Below are positions 1 through 9,931 of a stretch of DNA of 64,000 nucleotides, piece after piece. Position numbers and translations under genes: made by a program. The notes beneath the pieces are model-generated. The model was not told the origin of the DNA. It saw nothing but the letters and a program-made list of their open reading frames with translations, and ran no database searches. Location of the stretch: contig NC_133209.1 in NCBI RefSeq assembly GCF_958299795.1, positions 17,830,868 through 17,894,867 of the forward strand. Direction: 5' to 3'. This DNA comes from Porites lutea. Its lineage: Eukaryota; Cnidaria; Anthozoa; Scleractinia; Poritidae. Within the stretch, counting starts at the first letter, position 1. Each line of letters starts with the position of its first letter.

Positions 1-2805
1 GAATTGCAAATCAAAACGGAAGATCGGAGAATTGTACAAAGTTTGCAGGTTACTCCACATTCGTTGTCAATGCTTTCATAAAATCGATAACAAGCTACAC
101 CTACATCTTGCAAGTATTTGTTACATTTTCAGTTGGAAGTTCCTTTAACAGGCTGCTCATGGAACCTTAACCTTAATATATTTATCAAGCAGCTTTTAAA
201 ATTGTAATTGTTCCTTCATCAACCCAGCTTTTTCTGCTGTAGCTTTTTCTTCTCTCAGCTACTCTTGCCAACAATAACAAGGATGTGCCAAGGATGTGCT
301 CTAATAAAAACATTCTAGATAGCCCAATACTCTGAAATCGTGAAATGACAGGGTGCCCAACATATACTTTTTTCTGCAAAAAAAACTGAGATTTCCTAGT
401 CGCCCAAGAGTAAAAATTTTAGGCGCCAGGAGGCCTCTGGAAGCTGCTAGGGGACAGCTCTGAATAATGTCTTTAATCTTTTTATTTTTCGCAATAAAAT
501 GATTATTCATTTTTTTGTTTCCCACCAAAAAAATATTATTTCGCATATACAGATTATTACTAAATAAATATTTGTCTCTGATGTAATAACCCAGAACATG
601 TCAGGTTTTGACAGTTTGGCCTAATTGACATTATTGGTTCGTGTGACCAAGAGAAAAATGCATGTGTATTAGCCTAGCGAAAACCCGTAAACGAGTTCGT
701 CGTTCACTATAAGGTAGAAAAGAATTATAAACGAGTTTAAAAATTACAAAACTTTACTGACCTTCGTTTTTCTTATCTTAAGATGTCCCTCGAGTGGTGA
801 ATATGCCCTGACAGCCATTTTCAATCATTCTAATTGGTCAATAACGTATTCTGACACTTATGACAAGAGCCTGCATCGATCATCATTCTTGATGAAATTA
901 TATGTTCCCGGGACAGTCACACAATTCCTCTAGTTTTCAGAAGCTCTCCAAGATGAAAGGGATCCACTCCATGTTAATGTTAATTTATCTTACCTTTCTC
1001 AGTCTTGGCTTCTGTAAGATACGAACCGAAGAGTACGTGTTCCTGGAAAAGAGCCATGATGTCAGAGCATGGCAAGTGCAAGGCTGGGAAAAGCTTGAGC
1101 GACTGCCACCGTCGGAAGAAATATTTCTGACCTTCGCTCTCAAGCAAAGTAACTTGGAAACTTTGGAACGTTTCTTCTGGGAAGTCTCTGATCCAAGATC
1201 TACGGAGTATGGAAAGCACCTCTCCTTGTCCAAACTAACGCAGTTGATAGCGCCATCAGAAACCACAATTTCAAACGTTCAGGCGTGGATCAGAAGTCAT
1301 GACGTCCAATCGAGTGACTGCCAAACTATTTTCACCAAAGATTTCATGATTTGCCGAATGTCCTGCGAATCTGCCGAAGCGATGCTTGTTGGTGCTAAAT
1401 TCCACCGTTTTAAGCACGCAAAACTTTCCAAGCCCGTGGTTCGTTCACTTCAGCACTACTCTGTTCCGAGAAGTATTGTGCCGCATGTAGACTTTGTGGG
1501 TGGTGTTCTTCACTTTCCAGCCGTAAAAGGCCCTTCGTCGCCCAAGATTCTTCATCGTGAATTTTCGGAGAACATGTTAAAAAGAGATCTTGTCTACAGC
1601 AGGGTTAATCCTGATATTTTACGAGAGCGCTATAAGGTGTATGATGTTGTTGGAACCCATCCTAACAACCGCCAGGCAATAGCATCGTTTCTGGAAGAGT
1701 ATTACAGTCCTGCAGACCTAACGGCATTCTTCAACATATTTGGTAGTTCCTTTAAACACCTAAAAGAAGTGACAAAAGTCATTGGCCCCAACAGTGGACC
1801 CCCTGGTTCAGAAGCAAGCCTGGACATCCAGTATATCATGAGTCTTGGCGCCATGGTACCAACCTGGTTCTGGAGCACTGCTGGTCGCCATGAATCACAA
1901 GAACCCTTTTTAGAGTGGCTTATGGATATAAGCAATCGTTCTGAGGTCCCATGGGTTCACAGTGTTAGCTACAGTGACTATGAGGATTCACTTGATGTAG
2001 TATACCTGAATAGGATGAATGTAGAGTTCCAAAAAGCTGGTGCAAGGGGGTTGACATTCTTATTTGCGAGTGGTGACGATGGTGCAGATTGTAAAAACTC
2101 AAAATTCCGTCCCGAGTATCCGTCTTCATCTCCTTATGTCACCACCGTTGGAGGAACAGCACTTAATGACCCCTTCACCTTTCCTGCCGAATATGGCCAC
2201 GAAATTAGTGGTGGAGGATTCAGTAATGTATTTGCACGTCCTTCGTACCAAACTGATGATGTTGAAAAGTATCTGAACTCAGGGCCACACATTCCACCCA
2301 CATCGTACTTCAACCCAAATGGCCGTGGATATCCTGACATCTCAGCCGTGTGTTATGAGTTCTGGATCGTCGACAACATGTACCTTGAACTTGTGTATGG
2401 TACATCGGCTTCTACTCCAACAGTGGCTGGCATCATCTCATTGCTAAATGATGCACGGTTACAAAATAACAAGTCTACACTGGGATTCTTGAACCCCTTT
2501 TTGTATCAAAATGCTGCGACAATGTATGATGTTACTACTGGGCACAATGAAGGATGTCTACCTGGGGATATTGGGTTTTATGCTAGCACTGGCTGGGATC
2601 CAGTGACTGGCTGTGGTACTCCCAACTATCCAGCAATGGTAAATGCTGCCCTCAATTGCCAGTAAAAATTGTGCCGGACATTCTATTAACAAGAACAGTT
2701 TGAGGAAAATGAGAACGTTCTAAGGTATACTTTATGCCATAAAAAGTTTATTACAAAATTTCTTTACGACTGCAAGTTTTTTTTCAAGTGATGATAATAA
2801 GAACT
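1..2805. repeat. Segmental duplication unit A (TPP1 gene plus flanks)
   Basis: This stretch aligns by eye with 9932-12765 along its whole length: about 0.9 kb upstream of the gene, the entire coding region, and about 140 bp beyond the stop codon. Shared landmarks include the ATAAAATCGATAACAAG block (77 and 10012) and the TTCCTAGTCGCCCAAGAG block (391 and 10383). The window starts inside the unit, so its left limit is unknown. Because promoter-side DNA is shared, the two genes arose by DNA duplication and not by two separate retropositions. Confidence 0.8.
953..2665 (+). CDS. TPP1: Tripeptidyl-peptidase 1-like serine protease (sedolisin, S53), copy 1
   Basis: TPP1 is a lysosomal serine-carboxyl protease that removes tripeptides from the N-termini of small proteins at acid pH. 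From this start the protein is 570 residues, close to the 563 of human TPP1. It begins with a hydrophobic signal peptide (MLMLIYLTFLSLGFC within the first 25 residues), followed by an activation prodomain to about residue 180 and then the S53 catalytic domain. The catalytic set is visible: E287 and D291 in GSEASLDIQY, oxyanion D375 in FASGDDGADC, and S485 in GTSASTPTVAG. A calcium-site-like DVTTGHNEGCLPGD and GWDPVTGCG close the domain. The frame stays open to an ATG at 902, but 953 has A at -3 and gives a length near the family's; the next ATG, 971, is the one also present in copy 2. The gene is a single exon, unlike intron-rich vertebrate TPP1. Confidence 0.93.
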   Translation: MKGIHSMLMLIYLTFLSLGFCKIRTEEYVFLEKSHDVRAWQVQGWEKLERLPPSEEIFLTFALKQSNLETLERFFWEVSDPRSTEYGKHLSLSKLTQLIAPSETTISNVQAWIRSHDVQSSDCQTIFTKDFMICRMSCESAEAMLVGAKFHRFKHAKLSKPVVRSLQHYSVPRSIVPHVDFVGGVLHFPAVKGPSSPKILHREFSENMLKRDLVYSRVNPDILRERYKVYDVVGTHPNNRQAIASFLEEYYSPADLTAFFNIFGSSFKHLKEVTKVIGPNSGPPGSEASLDIQYIMSLGAMVPTWFWSTAGRHESQEPFLEWLMDISNRSEVPWVHSVSYSDYEDSLDVVYLNRMNVEFQKAGARGLTFLFASGDDGADCKNSKFRPEYPSSSPYVTTVGGTALNDPFTFPAEYGHEISGGGFSNVFARPSYQTDDVEKYLNSGPHIPPTSYFNPNGRGYPDISAVCYEFWIVDNMYLELVYGTSASTPTVAGIISLLNDARLQNNKSTLGFLNPFLYQNAATMYDVTTGHNEGCLPGDIGFYASTGWDPVTGCGTPNYPAMVNAALNCQ

Positions 2806-5800
2806 AGTGGTTCCATAAGGAAAGGCAAATTTTTTTGCGCAGTTGCCTTTAATTATTAAAAGCTTTATTTTTCTTCGTGGTTTCCTTTATGTTTTTTATA
2901 TAAAGTGACGACACCTTTTTGTAGCGATAATTATGCATGCATACTCGCCACCCTGAAAGAGCGCGCTAAGGCGTTTTAAGTGCTTCATTTCTCGCGAACC
3001 AAGCGGAGCGGAGATTAATAAATTTTTGGAGGGCGTAGCGCCCGGCGTGCACAGGGATCTTCCAGCGACGTGTGATCTTGCTTTGGTCATGAACATCTCT
3101 CTCTCGGTTTGGGAGAACCCAATTGCCTAGCAATAAGGCAGCGTGAAAACAAACCGCCATAAACCTGGCCCGGTTGTTTTAGCGGCCGTTTAAGAGGTCA
3201 AAAAATAATTTAGCGATAAATTTCGAACGTAGAAGTACCTTTAACAGAAAATGGATGTGATTTGGATCATTAACTTTGAAATAACAAGGGAAATCGAGGT
3301 AACAAAACGTGTTTTGCGTCCTACTTCGCAGACGAGCTGTATCGGCTTTGTTGGGCACAGCCATATGTTTTTTCAATGCGATGGAATACGATTAAATTCG
3401 TTTTTTTACCGTCAACCAGGTTATTTTCCTGAAATGTATCTTTGAATTCGTGTTTAATACGGCTCAATCAGCTTTAAACGGCGTTGCCATGCTTTTTTTC
3501 TTTCATTATTTGCTGTTTTGTTTTATTTGCTTACTTGTTGTTCAGTTGTTGTGTTTTTTTTATTCATATATTTTCTTTTGCCTGTTGGCTTCCTTTCCGT
3601 CATTGCTACTTCTGGCCCTTACCCTCTGCTTCGCAAACAGAGTGCCCTTCTCCTTGGGGTCGTTCATATTGAAGTTCAAACCGTTTAATAAGTGTGTTGT
3701 CTCTCCAAATTTGAGAGCAAATTTCTCTTTGTATGTTGTTATTGCCAATTTCTACCTGCGTGTGAAAATTCATTCCTTACAGGAAGAGAATTATGCTAAG
3801 AGTCTGTTAACTGCAGATTGTCCCGTCAAACAGAAACATACTCACCTGGATAGTTAGAAGAGTTGTAAATGGAATACCAAACAAAAAAAAGCTAAAACTT
3901 AATTTGCAGTAACGTTCGAAATTCTGGTTAGATCAGATTACGCACGTTATAGACTGTCATGTTATATATTTTGGGGGGCATTGTGATCGGGGGAGTGCAT
4001 TGTGGAAATGTCCTAGTTTAACATAATGCTCTTTCGAAAGGGTAACGTTGCATATTTTTATTCTTAAAATTAAAGTGGAAGTTACCATAAAGCCCCGACT
4101 TTAAAATGGTACTTTGAATATCGCGTGGCCAGATTGACCTGTGCGACGTAGTAATTTGCAACAATTACTGGAATGCACTGAATGATACTTACAAGATGGC
4201 GGCAAATACGTAGGATTGTCGTTGTATACAACTCCCTAATCATACTCAGAATCTTCAATTATTTCGCGATACTTTCGTTACAGTCGCGTAATAGCACAAA
4301 ACAGAAGGCAATGACCCTAATCGGAAGCGAAGGCTGAGCAAATCAATTGGCGCCTTTGATCCATAACTACTCGCTCCCAGCATCTGGGACATTTCTGAAG
4401 GGGAAAAAGCAGTTTCGGACGGCCAAAATTCAAGAGTTTTTTTCGGATACACATTTTTATTTAAAAAAATTTGGAATTGTTAATTTAACTTTAATCTAAG
4501 GACCACAATCAATTTCAAAAAAAGGCCGTGTCAAATACACTAAAAAACCGTAATTACTGCAAATCATAAGCGCCGCTCTATTCTTCCTGTTCTTTTCCTA
4601 CTTATTTTTCCCCCTTTTTCTTAGTATTGGGAGTACTCGAATTTTTTCTTCTGAGCCGCCTGTTTCACTGACTGAATAAAATCTTTCTCATGTATTCACC
4701 AGGCTTAAAATTCACCATCACATTTCTATCATTGCACATGCATAAGCAGACATCGACTTTCCAATCATAGCAGTATGCCGCAGGATGTTTGTCACATGAA
4801 CCTAGTCTAGTGACCCTAGCTCCCACAAGTCTCCTGCAGCTTAGTGGCAGAGCATCTGGACTAGTAACCAGGGCTGGGTCGTTCAAAGCAGGGGCTTAGT
4901 TAACCCTGAGGATCGATTAGTGCGAAATTCGATTTCAGATTTGAAGCTTGAGAAGCCAAGTCAGTTTTATTCTTTTTGTCTACAATTTGATGATTGTATG
5001 ATCTAAATAGAAGAGAGAACATTATCCGGAAAATGCTTTTGAACAAAAGAAAAAGAAACCCGGATTAAAATTGAACCCTAGGTTAGGGCAAACAACTGGG
5101 GCCAGAAGGTGATAGTTTTGACTCCTTTCAGGAGCACTAGCATTTTTTCCTTCGAGCCCTCTGTGTCACTGACTCAACAACATCTTCCTCATTTCTCATG
5201 GAGTTTCCAAAACGGTTATTAATAGCTAACAAACTATATATAGTGCAAAAATCCGCTCAAAACAGTAGCAGCTCTTATTTCAGTTCTCCTTGTTAAACTG
5301 GCTAGACCGTTATTCCTATTTTCTTTTTACTTATAGAAAGGTTTTCTTCTTAAAAAGTGAATACTACGTTGTCTAATCCTCATGATGTCAGACCTCCTTT
5401 TGAGCTACAGAATCTAGACTGCACCACCTGAGAAACCTCCACGGGTTGCACATTTTTGTGCCCATTTTGTATCCTGTTCTTTCTTATCCTGCTGCTTTAG
5501 TGGTTTAATCTCTCCCGCATCTCGATGCCTGGTGCGATAACGCTCACCAATGATTTCTGATGTAAATGAGGGATTTACGAAGACCTTTTCCCTAGCCATC
5601 AGGTCCTTTGAAAATAGGTGAGCTTTTAGCTTTTAATTAACTTCAGTTAGTTTAGTCGAGTGCTAGCTCGGACAACATGGATTCTTCCTCGCCAGTCACT
5701 TTGGTCTAGCATTGTCGTTCTGAGTTCTCCGATTGGCGATGGCTGGTGTCCTCAAGCAAAATAACAATTAAATTTTGGCATATAATATTACTATTAATTT

Positions 5801-6085
5801 CTGTAATCTTTACAGCCTAGTCCCGACAGGTTGTTAAATTGATTCTAATTAATTTGGCATTATAATTAAACATGCCATGTAAGATTTTCATGAAATTAAA
5901 TAGAGTAATTAATACAGTAATTCAATACGTGCGATTATACATCTTTATTGCTATCTATTATTAGTAACCATTGTTACTACCTGTTATAAATATAATCATT
6001 TTTATCATTATTATTAATATTGGTATCAGTTTCATCCCTATCTCGGGTACTTGAAAATAAAACCTGCCCACTTTCATTTACAGTC
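2806..6085. other. Gene-free interval with scattered repeat remnants
   Basis: No reading frame here shows recognisable protein features. The 135-residue frame at 3450-3857 is translated from a T-rich tract and its hydrophobicity follows from composition. Present are a possible tRNA-like SINE remnant (4835-4870), a fragment matching a MITE terminus seen again near 60.1-60.4 kb (4871-4910), and two related direct repeats (4629-4695 and 5130-5200) about 0.5 kb apart. The stretch 5760-6060 is very AT-rich. Confidence 0.6.
4835..4910 (+). repeat. tRNA-like SINE remnant plus MITE-end fragment
   Basis: The bases CAGCTTAGTGGCAGAGC followed by a TCTGGACTAGTAACC anticodon-arm-like segment resemble the 5' half of a tRNA with a pol III A box. 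No B box follows, so this is not a tRNA gene. Immediately after it, GGGTCGTTCAAAGCAGGGG matches the terminus of the element at 60138-60387. Confidence 0.4.
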
Positions 6086-6138
6086 TACCTTACAACGGTC
6101 TGATTCGAAACTGCTCTTAATCAAAACCTGGTACAATT

Positions 6139-6838
6139 TTACTGGTAATTCAGGGCTGCATTAACCATTGCTGGATAGTTGGGAGCACCACAGCCAGTCA
6201 CTGGATCCCAGCCTGTGCTAGCATAAAACCCAATATCCCCAGGTAGACATCCTTCATTGTGCCCAGTGGTAACATCATACATTGCCGCAGAATTCTGGTA
6301 CAGAAAGGGGTTCAAGAATCCCAGAGTAGACTTGTTATTTTGTAACCGTGCATCACTTAGCAATGAAATGATGCCAGCCACTGTTGGAGTAGAAGCTGAT
6401 ATACCATACACAGTTTTAAGGTACAAGTTGTCACCGATCCAGAAATAATAACACACAGCTGAGATGTCAGGAAAACCGCGGCCATTTGGGGTGAAGTACG
6501 ATATAGTGGGGATGTGGGGCCCTGACTTTAAGTATTTTGCAACAACGTCATTTTGGTACGAAGGACGCGGGAATACATTCCTGAATCCTCCACCACTAAT
6601 TTCATAGCCATATTCAGCAGGCAAGGTGAAGGGGTCATTAAGTGCTGTTCCTCCAACGGTGGTGACATATGGAGATGAAGACGGATACTCGGGACGGAAT
6701 TTTGAACTTTTACAATCTGCACCATCGTCACCACTTGCAAATAAAAATGTGAGCCCCCTTACACCAGCTTTTTGGAACTCTACATTGATCCTATTCATGT
6801 ATGATACATCATATAAGTCCTCATAGCCAGAATAGCTG
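6139..6838 (-). pseudogene. 5'-truncated tripeptidyl-peptidase 1 copy
   Basis: On the minus strand this encodes the last 233 residues of a TPP1-like protein, open from the point where homology begins (about 6838) to the stop at 6139. It retains the oxyanion-type aspartate in FASGDDGADC, the nucleophile serine in a YGISASTPTVAG segment (usual GTS is GIS), and the C-terminal GHNEGCLPGD and GWDPVTGCG blocks. The Glu/Asp pair, prodomain and signal peptide are absent. Homology continues about 50 bp past the stop into the 3' flank shared with copies 1 and 2. It resembles copy 1 more than copy 2. No further TPP1 exon lies upstream on this strand in the window, so I read it as an inverted, truncated duplicate; a last exon of a split gene is less likely. 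Confidence 0.75.
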
Positions 6839-8689
6839 CCTCGATGTTCGTGAATCTGTAGGAGCGTTATCGAGATATTTTAGGATGAAGTTTTTATGGT
6901 TAGAAATACAGTAAAATGTACAATCTTGAATTTTGGCCGTTTACTGTAAAACGAAGCGCTTTTGACATGCCATTTCACGTAATATAGTAGCTTTAATCCT
7001 GTTAAAAACGTGTATGAAAGATCATGGCGATAGCTCCAGCCGATTGCTAGAACGAACGATTTGATTAGCATGTACGAGGCGCTCTTGTTAGTGGATGGCT
7101 TTTGTAAACATTTCTTTCTACTTTAACAAATTAGCGAATAATTTTTAAACCACTCAATAGAATTTTTTTTTAAAAAAATGATATTCTCGAGATCAAGCGT
7201 CGTTTTAGGAGACCTTTGAGTCTCAAGATTATTGATATATTGTAAGGCAGTAAAGGTACGGGCTACAATTCCGTAATTTTTCACTGTGGGAACACACCAT
7301 TCCTTAAATGTTGCATCAGTGCGTGGGTAGTTGTGTTATAAGTCGAGCTTGCTTAAGCAGAGCGAGACTCTAAAAATGCAGACGTTTCTTTTATTTTATT
7401 TTTCTTTGACGGTGGGCACCAATTAGAAGGCCATGCTCTCAGGCGTTCCTAGCAGAGACCGTGGGCAATGGGGATACGAATGGTGACGACTTTCATTGTA
7501 TGCAAATGAGTCTCGTGATGAGCGTGCGGCTTATTTTCGGCGATGACTGAATTGACGCATGTAAGTTGATGACGTCTCTCGCTGTTTGGCAATGATGTAA
7601 TTTTCCCCGATTCGAGGCCATTGATTTTCGTGTAATTATGCACGCGCATTAAAAAGTAAATACCTCGATGAGGAAATATTATAGCGGGAAAATTAATGAT
7701 TATTAATATATATACTGATAAAAATCCTCGTTCAATTTTTTGATTGTAAAATCCCTGAAAGAGTTCTCCTTACTGGAGCAATATCAAAATGTAAAAGGTT
7801 TTCAAAGGTTTCACACCGGTGTGAAGCTAAGATTTGCGGCCTGTCTCTCCTTGCAATTTTTTCGTTTTTAGTATTAACACTGTATGAAATATAACACTCG
7901 TTTTGTATTCAAAACGAAAAAGTAGCACAGCTTCAGCACCAGCGCCATTGACAACAAAACTTATCTCCAAGCCCCATGGACTCCAAGCAAGCGAGACTCA
8001 ACGCTACTAAGAGCTTTCTTGTTTCATAATAACTTCGTTGGCTTTTTAGGTTTTTTCACGGGAGTTGGCCCGAAAATGCAAAATGTCAAGCCAATCAAAT
8101 TAGCTGCCAGCATGCCTTAAGATATTCAGTTATGACATCATGTTTGCTGACGTCATTCTGACGTAAATTTTAAATTTTTAAATCACCCAAATTTTTGTTT
8201 TTTTTTTCTGAAAGATCTGATGAAAGGGAGTTGAAAGCTGAAAAATGTTTTGTAATATCTCATATACGGCCTGAGATATCTAAGTTTGAATTTGAATAAA
8301 TAAAACCGGAACCTCCTTCGGGAAACAACTCTAAATTTAAGTGTTTTCTTTTTAAATTGCCCTTACTATTTAAGTTGCATATAAGACTGAGTCTTGACTG
8401 TCGAAAGCTAAAAGAAAAAAAAAATTAACAAATGAAATTTCCAACTGCGCAGAATCCTGGAAAACAAATTGTCAGGAAATGTCACGTGATCATTTTTTTC
8501 AGCTTAAATTAGCGTTATTGAGTCAAAAAATTAAAATCGGAAATCATACGATTTTAGTCCACAATGAAAGGTTTGTGATACTAAAAAAAATCAGCTTATT
8601 TTGTATGAAACTTTAAAAAAATACCACAGCAATCGTTTTTTAAGAAAAACTATGGATCCGGGGGGGCGCACTAAAATGTTCCTGAAGTC
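6839..8689. other. Gene-free interval
   Basis: I see no gene. The sequence is AT-rich, and the short frames have no recognisable protein features. A TGACGTCA octamer occurs at about 8149 without gene context. Confidence 0.5.
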
Positions 8690-9440
8690 CTATAACTCGG
8701 CTCATACGTGTCGTATCGAAAAGCGCTCAGGTAAATTAAGGCATGGGTCAACAGCCATTTTCCTGTAAAAATGAGGGGGGTGGTCTATAATATGAATGGT
8801 TTATCATGAAGCAGAAAATACCAAAAAATATTACACAACACCAAAATTGATGCTTTTAAACAGACCAAAATTATGCAAATTAGGTCACGTGACCTTACAG
8901 CTCCTCAAAGTTTCAAAATATCTTTAAGAAAAAATGGGCACACTTTTAGCTTTTTTACTACCCTAAGAAGATACAAAATATAAGCCGCTACAAAACTGTG
9001 CTTGGCAACTTTCAAATATCTCATCTATTTTGAAAATAAACGGGTTTTTCGACTAGTACCCAGTCTCCCAATACAAATGTATCATTTTAACATGCCTTTC
9101 CTTTGAAAACTCTTGACATTGCCAAGCGCAGAAATGACATACTTAACGGCCTTAAAATTATGAAACTAGTAGAAAAATGAAGGAAACAAGAAAAAGTGTG
9201 CCCATTTAAGTTCAAGGGTTTTTTGGGCGTGGCGTGTCACGTGACCTTATTTGCATAATTAAAGCATAGCAAATAGATAAAAACTAGCCGTTTATGTGTC
9301 TGACAAGTTTTCAGCTTGCCACTGCTAATGTACCGAAAGATAGACCACCCCCCTACTTTTTGACTTAACACCTGGGGACCCATGCCTTAATTACCTTGAA
9401 CGATTTTCAGTGTTATGCTCCTCTTCTGATGCTCTTTCGA
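8690..9440. mobile_element. Foldback-type element (long imperfect inverted repeat)
   Basis: Two arms of roughly 250-270 bp face each other around a centre near 9065. Matching pairs are TTAAGGCATGGGTC (8736) with GACCCATGCCTTAA (9377), GGGGGGTGGTCTAT (8778) with ATAGACCACCCCCC (9341), a pair built on GGTCACGTGACCTTA (8883 and 9236), and AAATGGGCACAC (8933) with GTGTGCCCATTT (9198). The arms have diverged, so the element is old. No coding capacity was seen and the target-site duplication is not clear. Confidence 0.75.
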
Positions 9441-9931
9441 ACGATACAAGTTTGACCCAAAAGATAAAAAAAGACATAATTTTCCGTCTTTTGGTGACGT
9501 CAGCCAGTGTGACGTAACGTCACGTCAGTTCCAAGAGACCTACACATGCTGTCGCTGCAGCCGCTCCTGTCTTCCAAATGAAGAGAGGTGTGCAAGGACA
9601 CCAGGAGGCACCAACAGATCGTCTAAGATCACTGGGATGACGTCAGATCAAATGGCTTCAAGACCGTGATTTGCGCTGGACAGAATCTTCAAGACGAGAA
9701 GCTGTGCGATTGGGAAAATGAAAATGAAAATGTTTCCGAGTTTAGCTATCATTATATCCAGATCCAAGCTGGCGTATCCCTTAATAATAATCATAATTCA
9801 CAATTGCATATAAACTGTGGGTAAATTCATTTCAAAAGTTCGAGTACAATTACACATCATGAAAGGCCTTCTTCAGTCTCTGTAACCAAGCTGGCACTTC
9901 AAATTATTGAACGCAGACCATTATATCGAAT
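9441..9931. other. Gene-free interval
   Basis: No gene or recognisable repeat. It separates the foldback element from duplication unit B. Confidence 0.5.

Noticed and set aside
3450-3857. 135-codon + strand frame, hydrophobic
   Set aside because: It translates a T-rich tract; the hydrophobicity follows from composition and no family features or start context support it.
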